Origin: a bacterium
GTDB taxonomy: Bacteria > UBA4055
Assembly (NCBI GenBank): GCA_029559475.1
Contig: JAKQBN010000020.1
Span: 1 to 17,883, forward strand
DNA: 17,883 nt
Reading direction: 5' to 3'
Of this stretch, positions 7,208 to 14,126 are shown in pieces. Position 1 is the stretch's first letter; each line of letters begins with the position of its first letter. A program made the position numbers and the translations under genes. The notes beneath the pieces were generated by a model that was given only the letters and a program-made list of their open reading frames with translations, did not search any database and was not told the DNA's origin.

Positions 7208-7212
7208 GTAAA
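7184..7212 (-). promoter_or_regulatory. Possible promoter for the beta-helix lipoprotein gene
   Basis: On the minus strand TTTACA (7212-7207), a 17-base spacer and TATAAA (7189-7184) precede the gene by about 60 bases. It overlaps the plus-strand promoter candidate face to face. The interval is AT-rich, so confidence is low. Confidence 0.3.
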
Positions 7213-7253
7213 AAGTGCGAATTAATTATGATTGTAATCAGGCGGAGGCAGTT

Positions 7254-8333
7254 ATGAAAAATTTTGTTTTTATTTTAATGATCATTACACTAAACCTTTT
7301 TGCTCAGCCCGGAAAAGGCGGTGTACTGACTGGAGAAAGATTCTTTAACAGAGTTGATGACGCTTGGTTAATGTATGAATATCGCTATCTTCTAAGAGAT
7401 GTTGAAGGAACTGTAACACAGAGGGTGGACTATGACGGTACAGGAGCTGTATTAAAAACATGGAACTGCACTCATACAGATACAAGTTATGTACTTCGGT
7501 ATGATTGGTATGGAAGCGGATATAAAACAAGCTGGCACGGATATTATATTTATGTTTACGATCTTGAAGACACAATATTATCCTACACTTATCACATGAT
7601 TTATTCGGATCCTAACGGTACTGAGGAATACGGCGATGGGATCAATTATACCTATTCAAACGGAAAAATAGCAATTATAGAAACATACGATGAGTATGCC
7701 TGGGGACACTATAATTTTATTAGGACTGTATTCACATATGATATTTCAGGATATCCCGAACAGGAAATTAAACAGTTTCGCAGTGACTCTGAAGATGAAT
7801 GGATCGATAAAGAAAGAACTCTTTGGACATGGGACGGTATTTTCGGTACCGGAACTAACGAAATATATAAAAATACAGTGTGGATAAATAAAGGAAAAAC
7901 TTCACGGATTATTAATGAACAGATTAAGCCGATAAGTGACCAGACTTGTTATTGGTCGTGGGGATTTTGGATCAATCAGTACGAATATATTACGGAGTAC
8001 GTGAACGAAGGCGTGATCAACAGATTGTATACAAATATTTACAACCCTGCAACAAAAGGTTACGATCTTTATAAACTACACAATTATTATTACGAAAACT
8101 TCGGTGGCATGTCAGCTCCCGGCAATCTTATCACTACTATAGCCGGCGGTCAAATTACTCTCAACTGGTATGCCGTTACCGGTTCTACAGGCTATAAAGT
8201 ATATTCTTCAGACGATCCTTTCGGCACTTTTGAAGAAGATACATCAGGTACGTTCAACGGAAATGAATGGACTGCTCCAATATCCGACAGTAAGAAGTTT
8301 TATAAAGTAACTGCTATTAGCGAGGAGAAGTAA
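7254..8333 (+). CDS. Secreted beta-strand-repeat protein with C-terminal Fn3-like module (cassette protein A)
   Basis: 359 aa. I chose the ATG at 7254 because GGAGG (7244-7248) lies 5 bases upstream and a signal peptide (MKNFVFILMIITLNLFAQ) follows directly; a GTG at 7215 would put 13 polar residues before it. The mature protein opens with GKGGVLTGERFFNR (20-33). It continues with tyrosine- and tryptophan-rich strands of YTYSNGK/WTWDG type (about 50-285), reminiscent of YD-like repeats. It ends in an Fn3-like module (287-359) with GYKVYSSDDPFGTF. It is a paralog of the gene at 10109. No sorting tail or catalytic motif is seen. The product is presumably exported to the periplasm or cell surface, perhaps as a binding or structural protein. 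Function unknown. Confidence 0.85.
   Translation: MKNFVFILMIITLNLFAQPGKGGVLTGERFFNRVDDAWLMYEYRYLLRDVEGTVTQRVDYDGTGAVLKTWNCTHTDTSYVLRYDWYGSGYKTSWHGYYIYVYDLEDTILSYTYHMIYSDPNGTEEYGDGINYTYSNGKIAIIETYDEYAWGHYNFIRTVFTYDISGYPEQEIKQFRSDSEDEWIDKERTLWTWDGIFGTGTNEIYKNTVWINKGKTSRIINEQIKPISDQTCYWSWGFWINQYEYITEYVNEGVINRLYTNIYNPATKGYDLYKLHNYYYENFGGMSAPGNLITTIAGGQITLNWYAVTGSTGYKVYSSDDPFGTFEEDTSGTFNGNEWTAPISDSKKFYKVTAISEEK
8028..8077 (+). repeat. 50-bp perfect direct repeat, copy 1 (within gene A)
   Basis: Identical to 10898-10947. Encodes YTNIYNPATKGYDLYKL plus flanking partial codons. Synonymous positions are unchanged, while the flanking coding sequence has diverged. Confidence 0.95.
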
Positions 8334-8335
8334 CC

Positions 8336-10096
8336 ATGAAAAAATTTAGCCTTCTGATTTTTATAGTAACCTGTTTATTGTTTTCTCAGATCACAATGCA
8401 AAGAATTGAGAGTCTTTCATGGAATGAACCGTATCCTGCAGGTCAGCTTGTAAGAATAAATTCAGCCGGTGATATTCTGGCCGTGAATTCAACTTACCGC
8501 ACAGTTTACAATCTTTCCAACGGATCTACCGCATGGAACTCTAATCTTACTACATCCTCGAACATTACAGAAATTTACTACTCACCTTCAGGTACCACCG
8601 CTTTTGTAGGTACCGAATCAACCGGATTATATTACTGCGCAAATACCGCGAATTACACATGGACGCAGATCCTTGTCGAAACAAAAGTATTCAGTATAGC
8701 TGTTTTACCCGATAATACTATTCTCGCAGGTACGACTGACGGTCTTTACAGATCGGTTAACGAAGGTGTTTCCTGGTCAATAACCTACGATTATCCTCTG
8801 AAGATGTTTGTTACTCCTTCAGGCGTTATATATATTGAGGAATATAATAAAGGTCTGTGTAAATCTGCCGACAACGGAGCAACTTGGGAAGAGATAAATT
8901 TCAACCTGTCGAAAGATCTTGTAATAAAAGACATTCAGGTAGCTGTGAACGGTACCGTTTTCGTTCTTGTCGATAATGACGGCGTTTACAGGCTCGACGG
9001 ATCTACATGGACCGCGAACGGATTTCAGGCATCGGTTGTAAATTCACTTCATGCCGCAAAAGATGGATATATGTACTGCAGCCGTGTCAATAAAATATAT
9101 AAGAAAACAACTGCTCAGTCTTACTGGACAGCAGTTAAAAGTACTGACGGAAATATAACTTCATTCTCAAGTAAAACAGGAAAGATCATCGCCGGACATA
9201 CCGAAGTTATGGAGATATTCCAGTCGACGGATTCGGGAGTCAACTGGACGGTAATTGGAACACCCATTTATCCCTCGATTACAGCTGTGTTCAACGAAGG
9301 AAGTAATGTCTATTCCGGAACTTCAAGCGGATTGTATGTTTCTGCAGATAGTGGAATAACATGGACGGAAAAACTTAACGACTACACGATAAACTCAATC
9401 ACTGCAGATACTTCAGGCAACATTCTTACGGCAACTTCAGGCGGTCTTTACTCATCAGCCGATCACGGTGTTACATGGAACATCGTTTCATCATGTCCGG
9501 TCTCTCAGCCTTACGGAATTTATTACAGCGCCTCAAGATATTTTGTAGGCGGTTACAACAATCTTTACAGAACAACAGATCTTTCAACATGGTACACTTC
9601 TAATCCAAGCGGTTTTAGTTATCCGTACGACATGGTAAGAACTGCTGCCGGAAGACTTTATGTTTCGTGTCCGACTTACGGAATTCATTATACAGACAAT
9701 CAGAGCACATGGACATATACGGGATACGACAACTCTCTGGCAATAGAAATATGCGCCGATGGCGATATTTTCGCGGGGCATCATAATGCCGGAGCAGGCG
9801 GCGGACCCTGGCTGAAAGTTCTCAGGTCAGGCCAGACAGAATGGGTTGATTGTTTAGATCCTGTCGGAGAAATATACGACATTCATGTTTCAACTGATAA
9901 TTTGTTACTTGCTTCATCCTTGGGGATGATCTATTATAGTCTGAACGATGGAACGAACTGGTCTGGAGTAACATCAGGATTACCATCCGGTATTGCAATA
10001 GATGCAGTATCAAGAGATTCATTAGGATTCGTTTACGCAGGAGCAGCTTCGTCGAGAGGACTGTATAAATCCACAGCTTCATTGCAAACTAAATAA
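8336..10096 (+). CDS. Secreted Asp-box beta-propeller protein (cassette protein B)
   Basis: 586 aa with a signal peptide (MKKFSLLIFIVTCLLFSQ). At least six Asp-boxes of the S-x-D/N-x-G-x-T/S-W kind are visible at about 140-147, 177-184, 297-304, 336-343, 374-381 and 535-542. Degenerate copies lie near 220-225, 413-419 and 452-459. Each is usually preceded by GLY-x-S, the pattern of BNR/sortilin/Ycf48-type propellers. The spacing suggests one or two propellers filling nearly the whole protein. No sialidase arginine triad is evident, so a binding or scaffold role is more likely than hydrolysis. The gene starts 2 bases after the stop of protein A, with GAGGAG in the 3' end of that gene as ribosome binding site, so the two are coupled. 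Confidence 0.88.
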   Translation: MKKFSLLIFIVTCLLFSQITMQRIESLSWNEPYPAGQLVRINSAGDILAVNSTYRTVYNLSNGSTAWNSNLTTSSNITEIYYSPSGTTAFVGTESTGLYYCANTANYTWTQILVETKVFSIAVLPDNTILAGTTDGLYRSVNEGVSWSITYDYPLKMFVTPSGVIYIEEYNKGLCKSADNGATWEEINFNLSKDLVIKDIQVAVNGTVFVLVDNDGVYRLDGSTWTANGFQASVVNSLHAAKDGYMYCSRVNKIYKKTTAQSYWTAVKSTDGNITSFSSKTGKIIAGHTEVMEIFQSTDSGVNWTVIGTPIYPSITAVFNEGSNVYSGTSSGLYVSADSGITWTEKLNDYTINSITADTSGNILTATSGGLYSSADHGVTWNIVSSCPVSQPYGIYYSASRYFVGGYNNLYRTTDLSTWYTSNPSGFSYPYDMVRTAAGRLYVSCPTYGIHYTDNQSTWTYTGYDNSLAIEICADGDIFAGHHNAGAGGGPWLKVLRSGQTEWVDCLDPVGEIYDIHVSTDNLLLASSLGMIYYSLNDGTNWSGVTSGLPSGIAIDAVSRDSLGFVYAGAASSRGLYKSTASLQTK

Positions 10097-10108
10097 ATTG
10101 GAATCAAA

Positions 10109-11203
10109 ATGTCAGTATTTAAAAAGCTGGTCTTGATATTTTTTGTTTTATCGGTTAAATCTTATATTTTTGCCGATACTAAAGGAGGAATTCTTACAGG
10201 AGAAAGATATTTCGACAGGATAGGATCCGCATGGCAGACAACTTTGTATCAGGATTTGGAGCTAGATTCTCTTGGTAAAATAATCAGTAGAGTTGATTAC
10301 GCATATAATAGTTCAGGCGTTTTAACCTCAACTTCAACCTATAACTGCACTTACTACGCGACATATTACACTCTAACCCGTACTTATATTTATTCAGGCT
10401 GGAACTACTGGTCAATAACTGACTGGAAATACACTTATGATCTTGATGGAAAACTGACCTCATATAATTATTCTTGTGAATGGACCGGTGATCATGATAA
10501 CGGTCTAACCGTACAGACAGATACTTATACATACGATCAAGAAAAGCTTGCCGAGTTTCACACCGAATATGATGGAAATGGGTTGGGTTACATAATTAGA
10601 ACACTCTATACTTATGATTCTAATGGCAGAATTTCTCAGGAATTAACTCAGACATCTGATGAACATAACTGGACTAACAAAGAACGAACACTCTGGACTT
10701 ATGACGGAAATGCAGGTGTCGGGATTAAAGAGATCTATAAAAATACCGTATGGATAAATAATGGAAAAACTATCCGAACCCTCAACGAACAGCTTAAACC
10801 TGTCACTGAATACAGCAGCTACTGGTCATGGGGAAACTGGATTGATCAGTACCAATATATTATGCAATATGTTAATGAAGGCGTAATAAACAGGCATTAT
10901 ACAAATATTTACAACCCTGCAACAAAAGGTTACGATCTTTATAAACTTCACAACTATTATTATGACAATTACGGTGGCATGTCCGCGCCGGGTAACCTGA
11001 CAGTAACTGTGACAGGTGATTCTCTAAAACTGAACTGGTTTGCTGTTACAGGCTCTTCAGGATATAAAGTATATTCTTCGGACGATCCTTACGACACTTT
11101 CATTGAAGATACAACCGGAACATTCAACGGCGTGGAATGGACGACTCCTGCAAGTGCAATCAGACGATTTTACAGAGTAACTGCCGTAGACAGTGATAAA
11201 TAA
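10109..11203 (+). CDS. Secreted beta-strand-repeat protein with C-terminal Fn3-like module (cassette protein C, paralog of A)
   Basis: 364 aa. The signal peptide ends near IFA/D (residues 1-22). The mature N-terminus, TKGGILTGERYFDR, matches that of the gene at 7254. The middle again has YTYDS/WTYDG strands and the end is the same Fn3-like module (KVYSSDDPYDTF), finishing FYRVTAVDSDK. Similarity to protein A is strongest in the last 160 residues and weak in the first half. A 50-bp stretch is identical in DNA. It starts 12 bases after the propeller gene with a modest GGA ribosome binding site, so it belongs to the same operon. Function unknown; it is likely exported with A and B. Confidence 0.85.
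   Translation: MSVFKKLVLIFFVLSVKSYIFADTKGGILTGERYFDRIGSAWQTTLYQDLELDSLGKIISRVDYAYNSSGVLTSTSTYNCTYYATYYTLTRTYIYSGWNYWSITDWKYTYDLDGKLTSYNYSCEWTGDHDNGLTVQTDTYTYDQEKLAEFHTEYDGNGLGYIIRTLYTYDSNGRISQELTQTSDEHNWTNKERTLWTYDGNAGVGIKEIYKNTVWINNGKTIRTLNEQLKPVTEYSSYWSWGNWIDQYQYIMQYVNEGVINRHYTNIYNPATKGYDLYKLHNYYYDNYGGMSAPGNLTVTVTGDSLKLNWFAVTGSSGYKVYSSDDPYDTFIEDTTGTFNGVEWTTPASAIRRFYRVTAVDSDK
10898..10947 (+). repeat. 50-bp perfect direct repeat, copy 2 (within gene C)
   Basis: Identical to 8028-8077. Lies at the equivalent position of the paralogous protein, just before the Fn3-like module. Confidence 0.95.
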
Positions 11204-11256
11204 GCCTGGCAGGATCTATTTCAGCATCATCATCTTTCTACATTGAACAGATGGAA

Positions 11257-11337
11257 TTAATAATTATTATATAGATTTCTTAAAACATCGCTTATATAAT
11301 GTTTGTAGCCTTTTCTTGATGCTATTTTTATCATCAT
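11257..11337 (-). CDS. 26-codon ORF overlapping the antitoxin stop, possible toxin replacement or remnant
   Basis: The ATG (11337-11335) overlaps the antitoxin TGA as ATGA. The frame encodes a basic 26-residue peptide beginning MMIKIASRKGYKHYISDV and ends at TAA (11259-11257). The position is where the toxin of a toxin-antitoxin pair should begin. However, the sequence resembles neither Doc/Fic nor MazF nor PIN toxins, and it is far too short for any of them. It could be a translated peptide, the remains of a truncated gene, or a chance frame. Confidence 0.25.
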   Translation of the reverse strand: MMIKIASRKGYKHYISDVLRNLYNNY

Positions 11338-11561
11338 TTAGCAAGTTTCTTTAAGGTTCTGCTGTGAATTTTATTTGTTTTTGCTAATGAGTCTTTCAGG
11401 ATTGACGAACTGATAGAAATTTTAAGTGGAGTTATTATTAATTTTACACCGTCAGTTGATAAATCGAGAGATGTATTCTCATCGATATGAAGTAAATCTA
11501 GGATCGGTTTATCAATTATCAGTGCAGAACTGTTTCCGTGTTTAACCAATTTTTTTATCAT
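11334..11561 (-). CDS. AbrB/MazE/SpoVT-type antitoxin, apparently without its toxin
   Basis: 75 aa. I chose the ATG at 11561 because GGAG lies 5 bases upstream and the protein then starts exactly at the AbrB domain, MIKKLVKHGNSSALIIDKPI. The frame is open further upstream but would add an unrelated hydrophobic leader that lies over the promoter. The swapped-hairpin DNA-binding domain covers about 1-48 (HGNSSALIIDKPILDLL...DGVKLIITP). The tail HSRTLKKLAK resembles the toxin-binding tail of antitoxins usually paired with Doc/Fic-type toxins, so the antitoxin looks complete. No toxin gene follows; a convergent secreted-protein gene ends 130 bases away. It may be a solitary regulator or the relic of an addiction module. 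Confidence 0.85.
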   Translation of the reverse strand: MIKKLVKHGNSSALIIDKPILDLLHIDENTSLDLSTDGVKLIITPLKISISSSILKDSLAKTNKIHSRTLKKLAK

Positions 11562-11586
11562 AATTACTCCATGATGTTTCAACTTC

Positions 11587-11594
11587 GTATATAC
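11587..11594. promoter_or_regulatory. Possible operator palindrome GTATATAC
   Basis: A perfect 8-base palindrome abuts the -10 element of the antitoxin promoter, with a related GTATGTAT in the spacer. Antitoxins of this family commonly repress their own promoter through such palindromes; binding here is inference. Confidence 0.3.
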
Positions 11595-11623
11595 AATATA
11601 GATACATACAAGGATGAAATCAA
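11595..11623 (-). promoter_or_regulatory. Promoter of the antitoxin gene
   Basis: On the minus strand TTGATT (11623-11618), a 17-base spacer and TATATT (11600-11595) end 33 bases before the ATG. The gene therefore appears to be transcribed independently of the deacetylase gene, which ends at 11662. Confidence 0.5.
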
Positions 11624-11661
11624 GAAATAAATATAAAGATACTATTAGATTATTTTGAAGT

Positions 11662-12606
11662 CTAGAATTCTTCGTTCCAGTATTCTGCAATGTCTTTCGG
11701 CAGAACGTGCCAGAGTCCGTCTTTTGAAGACAGAAACTCCAAAAATTCTTTATATTTCTCTTTATAGCCGTCGAGAAGGTAATCGGGATGAGTAATCAGC
11801 ATTATCATACCGCTGTTTTCTATCAGCCATTCGGTTTTCTTTTTCCAGATTTCGATATCGTTCCTTTTCATCATATAGAAAATGTCGTGATCCTGCGGCA
11901 GAGTGTATGGCAGTTCGATGAATTTACCCGCTCTGAACGGCCAGATCGATCCTGTACCGCCGGGGAACGGCTGATAGGGGTCGTAATCGAAACAGGAAGC
12001 GTCGTATTTTATGTCCAGTTTCTGAAGCCATAAAAGGTTCCTGTGGACCATCGGCGACCTGAATCCGGATGCTTTGTACTTTTTTATAGCTTCATTTATG
12101 TAGGGTGCTCTCGAATCGAATATCTTTTCGGAATAATATAGTTTTCCGTCATGGTTGTAGCCGTGGATGCCTATTTCGTGTCCGGCTGCGGTTATAAGAT
12201 CGATTATTCCCGGATCAATTTTATACTTGTACGGAACTATGTTCCAGCAAGATCTGAAGCCGGATTCCTGTTCGAGCACGAGGATTTCGGGAATATTGTC
12301 GAAACCTTCCTGCGTATCAACATCGTGAGTAAGCACTAGAGCAGCCTGTTTTTTATCGGGATAAATATTCCAGTCTGTTTTCTTTTCTTTTACGATATTG
12401 ACCAGTTCGTCCCAAATGAAATTCTCCCTGCAGACGACTCTTCGGCTCGCTCTGTCCTGAAGGTAATGGCGGACCGAGATCGGCATGACCGGTCTTGCGA
12501 GCTTATAATACGTCTTTTTTAAAAGCGAGAACCTGTTGTTGAATCCGTTCTCGGTAAGATACCGCCCGATCCTATCGTCATCTATATTGAACAGATTTGT
12601 TTTCAT
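11662..12606 (-). CDS. NodB-type polysaccharide deacetylase family protein
   Basis: 314 aa. The family removes N- or O-acetyl groups from glycans using a metal held by Asp-His-His. Motif 1 is LTHDVD (92-97), in the spaced HDxD form. Motif 2 is HEIGIHGYNH (143-152) with H148 and H152. GFRSP (181-185) supplies the arginine, and LITHPDY (270-276) the late histidine. There is no signal peptide or membrane helix, so it should act in the cytoplasm on a precursor or lipid-linked sugar. About 85 residues precede the NodB core. The ATG overlaps the DUF354 stop as ATGA. It is the last gene of the right-hand operon; the antitoxin promoter follows. Confidence 0.88.
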   Translation of the reverse strand: MKTNLFNIDDDRIGRYLTENGFNNRFSLLKKTYYKLARPVMPISVRHYLQDRASRRVVCRENFIWDELVNIVKEKKTDWNIYPDKKQAALVLTHDVDTQEGFDNIPEILVLEQESGFRSCWNIVPYKYKIDPGIIDLITAAGHEIGIHGYNHDGKLYYSEKIFDSRAPYINEAIKKYKASGFRSPMVHRNLLWLQKLDIKYDASCFDYDPYQPFPGGTGSIWPFRAGKFIELPYTLPQDHDIFYMMKRNDIEIWKKKTEWLIENSGMIMLITHPDYLLDGYKEKYKEFLEFLSSKDGLWHVLPKDIAEYWNEEF

Positions 12607-13625
12607 GCATGATCTTTTATAAAATTTACAATAAAATCGAAGGTGTTTTTATCGCTTTCGATATTTACATCGCCCTTCTTTTTATAAATTATCCTGCCTA
12701 TATCCTCTTTGTTTGTTATAAAAGTGAGTCTGCCCTCTTTCTCCAGAGTTTCGTCGATCTTGGGTTTTTTACCTTGAAAGATGCTGTAAACCGGAGTTTT
12801 CATAGCAGCGGCTTCCCTGTTCATTGTGCCTCCGCCGCTTATGACCAGATCGCTGAAATAGATCAGATTAAGTCCTTCTTCGACATCTTTGGGAAGAATC
12901 ACGTTCTCTCTTTCTATGAACTTTTTATATTTCTCTTTCTGGCTGTCGTAGCGCGGGATGAAAATGACTTGCAGCCTGCCGTCTGTCGAAAGTCTGTCGA
13001 AAAGATCTGAGAACAGGTCGTAGGAAACATTCGCGTTGTAATGCGACACTTCGCTCGGCGGCCTTAACAGAACGATTATCTTATTCATGTCCAGTTTGAG
13101 CCTTTCTTTCATCGAAGGATCGTTCTTATAGAAGGGCAGATAGATGCTTTCCTTAAGTTCGGGATATTCTGTAAGCTTCGCTTCGGGATATCCCATCGCT
13201 ACAAGATAGTCTTTTCCGAGATATGACGGGACGAGAAGATATTTTCCGAATTTCGTCTTTAAGAACCTTTCTGAATGCTCGTAGTCGAACATGACGACAG
13301 ACCGTATGCCTGTAAGCTTTGATGCCATTATAAGCGCCCTAGAGCCGTGGCAGACGCTGATGTCTATGTTCTTCCCTGTCGCCCAGATCGCAAGCCTGAC
13401 CGCTCTGAATATGTTCCCGAATACCTTTTTAAAAATGTTCGCTCCGGGATGACGCCCGAAAAGTTCGTACTTAATCCCTTTCAGCTTTAACAGCCCTAAT
13501 GTCTGATTGTAGTCTTTAGCCGTTACAAGAACATTAAAATCAGGTTCGAGAGCCTTGATGATGTTCTCGAATATCTGAACGTGCGGCGAGTTATCTATGT
13601 CTATCCATACCGTTTTCTTTTTCAT
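12603..13625 (-). CDS. DUF354 family protein, GT-B-fold, putative glycosyltransferase or epimerase-like
   Basis: 340 aa, the usual DUF354 length. It opens with the family signature MKKKTVWIDIDNSPHVQIF, followed by strands typical of a GT-B N-terminal domain. The C-terminal half has LVISGGGTMNREAAAMKTP, which resembles the nucleotide-sugar site of UDP-GlcNAc 2-epimerases and MurG-like transferases. The biochemical activity of DUF354 is not established to my knowledge; members recur in surface-polysaccharide clusters. No membrane segment is seen. The gene starts one base after the acyltransferase stop (TAG-G-ATG) and overlaps the deacetylase ATG, so the three are coupled and probably act on the same sugar. 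Confidence 0.85.
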   Translation of the reverse strand: MKKKTVWIDIDNSPHVQIFENIIKALEPDFNVLVTAKDYNQTLGLLKLKGIKYELFGRHPGANIFKKVFGNIFRAVRLAIWATGKNIDISVCHGSRALIMASKLTGIRSVVMFDYEHSERFLKTKFGKYLLVPSYLGKDYLVAMGYPEAKLTEYPELKESIYLPFYKNDPSMKERLKLDMNKIIVLLRPPSEVSHYNANVSYDLFSDLFDRLSTDGRLQVIFIPRYDSQKEKYKKFIERENVILPKDVEEGLNLIYFSDLVISGGGTMNREAAAMKTPVYSIFQGKKPKIDETLEKEGRLTFITNKEDIGRIIYKKKGDVNIESDKNTFDFIVNFIKDHA

Positions 13626-13626
13626 C

Positions 13627-14112
13627 CTAATCGAACTCCTTAACTACTTTCGCCGGCACTCCGGCTGCAACGCAGTAAGGAGGCACATCTTTCGAGACAA
13701 CTGCACCTGCCGCGATTATCGCGCCTTTGCCCACAGTCACTCCGGGAAGGATCGTCGCGCCGATCCCGATATGGCATCCGTCTTCTAATCTTACAGGCAT
13801 GATCTTGAGCGGATTCTGCATTCCCCACATTCCTTTTTTATAGTTCGTCAGGTCTCTCTGATGGGCAAGTATCCTCGAACCTGCGCATACGGCCACGCCG
13901 TCGCCGATCCAGACAGCCTCAGGATTCCTGTCGTCAATATAGACATATTTGGCTATGTGGGCCTTTTTACCCACGTGAACTCCTCTCAGCCTGTGAATGA
14001 AATTCGTTACCTGATGAGGTATGGACAGAAAAGCTATCACATTCAAAATCCTGTTGATCGTTCCTCTTATGCTTCCGGTTGCTACAATTTTATCTTTCAG
14101 TGCGTATGCCAT
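13627..14112 (-). CDS. Left-handed beta-helix (hexapeptide repeat) acyltransferase
   Basis: 161 aa. A basic, partly hydrophobic N-terminus (1-45) leads into hexapeptide repeats (46-80 and 108-150). The pair is closed by IGIGATILPGVTVGKGAIIAAGAVVSKDV in parts and GVPAKVV (151-157), typical of O- or N-acetyltransferases. H84 in ILAHQRD is the likely catalytic histidine. The long loop at 85-107 (with YKKGMWGMQNP) is unlike the simple WbbJ/Maa loop. It lies 14 bases after the adenylate-forming enzyme gene, with an AGGGG ribosome binding site. It probably acylates a sugar of the repeat unit; the acyl donor is unknown. Confidence 0.85.
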   Translation of the reverse strand: MAYALKDKIVATGSIRGTINRILNVIAFLSIPHQVTNFIHRLRGVHVGKKAHIAKYVYIDDRNPEAVWIGDGVAVCAGSRILAHQRDLTNYKKGMWGMQNPLKIMPVRLEDGCHIGIGATILPGVTVGKGAIIAAGAVVSKDVPPYCVAAGVPAKVVKEFD

Positions 14113-14126
14113 AATTAACCCCTGAT

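Noticed and set aside
8336-10096. Sialidase identity for the Asp-box protein
   Set aside because: Asp-boxes are structural; no arginine triad, Asp/Glu/Tyr catalytic set or FRIP motif is visible.
7254-11203. Type IX secretion tail on the secreted cassette proteins
   Set aside because: None ends with the VYPNP-containing sorting domain; the C-termini are the Fn3-like module or propeller strands.
11204-11333. Bidirectional terminator between the convergent secreted-protein and antitoxin genes
   Set aside because: The interval is AT-rich with no GC-rich stem; CCTGGCAGG at 11207 has a one-base loop and cannot form a stable hairpin.
12597-13010. A 137-codon plus-strand frame rich in Phe and Tyr
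   Set aside because: Antisense shadow of the DUF354 and deacetylase genes; its aromatic composition comes from the opposite-strand Lys/Glu codons.
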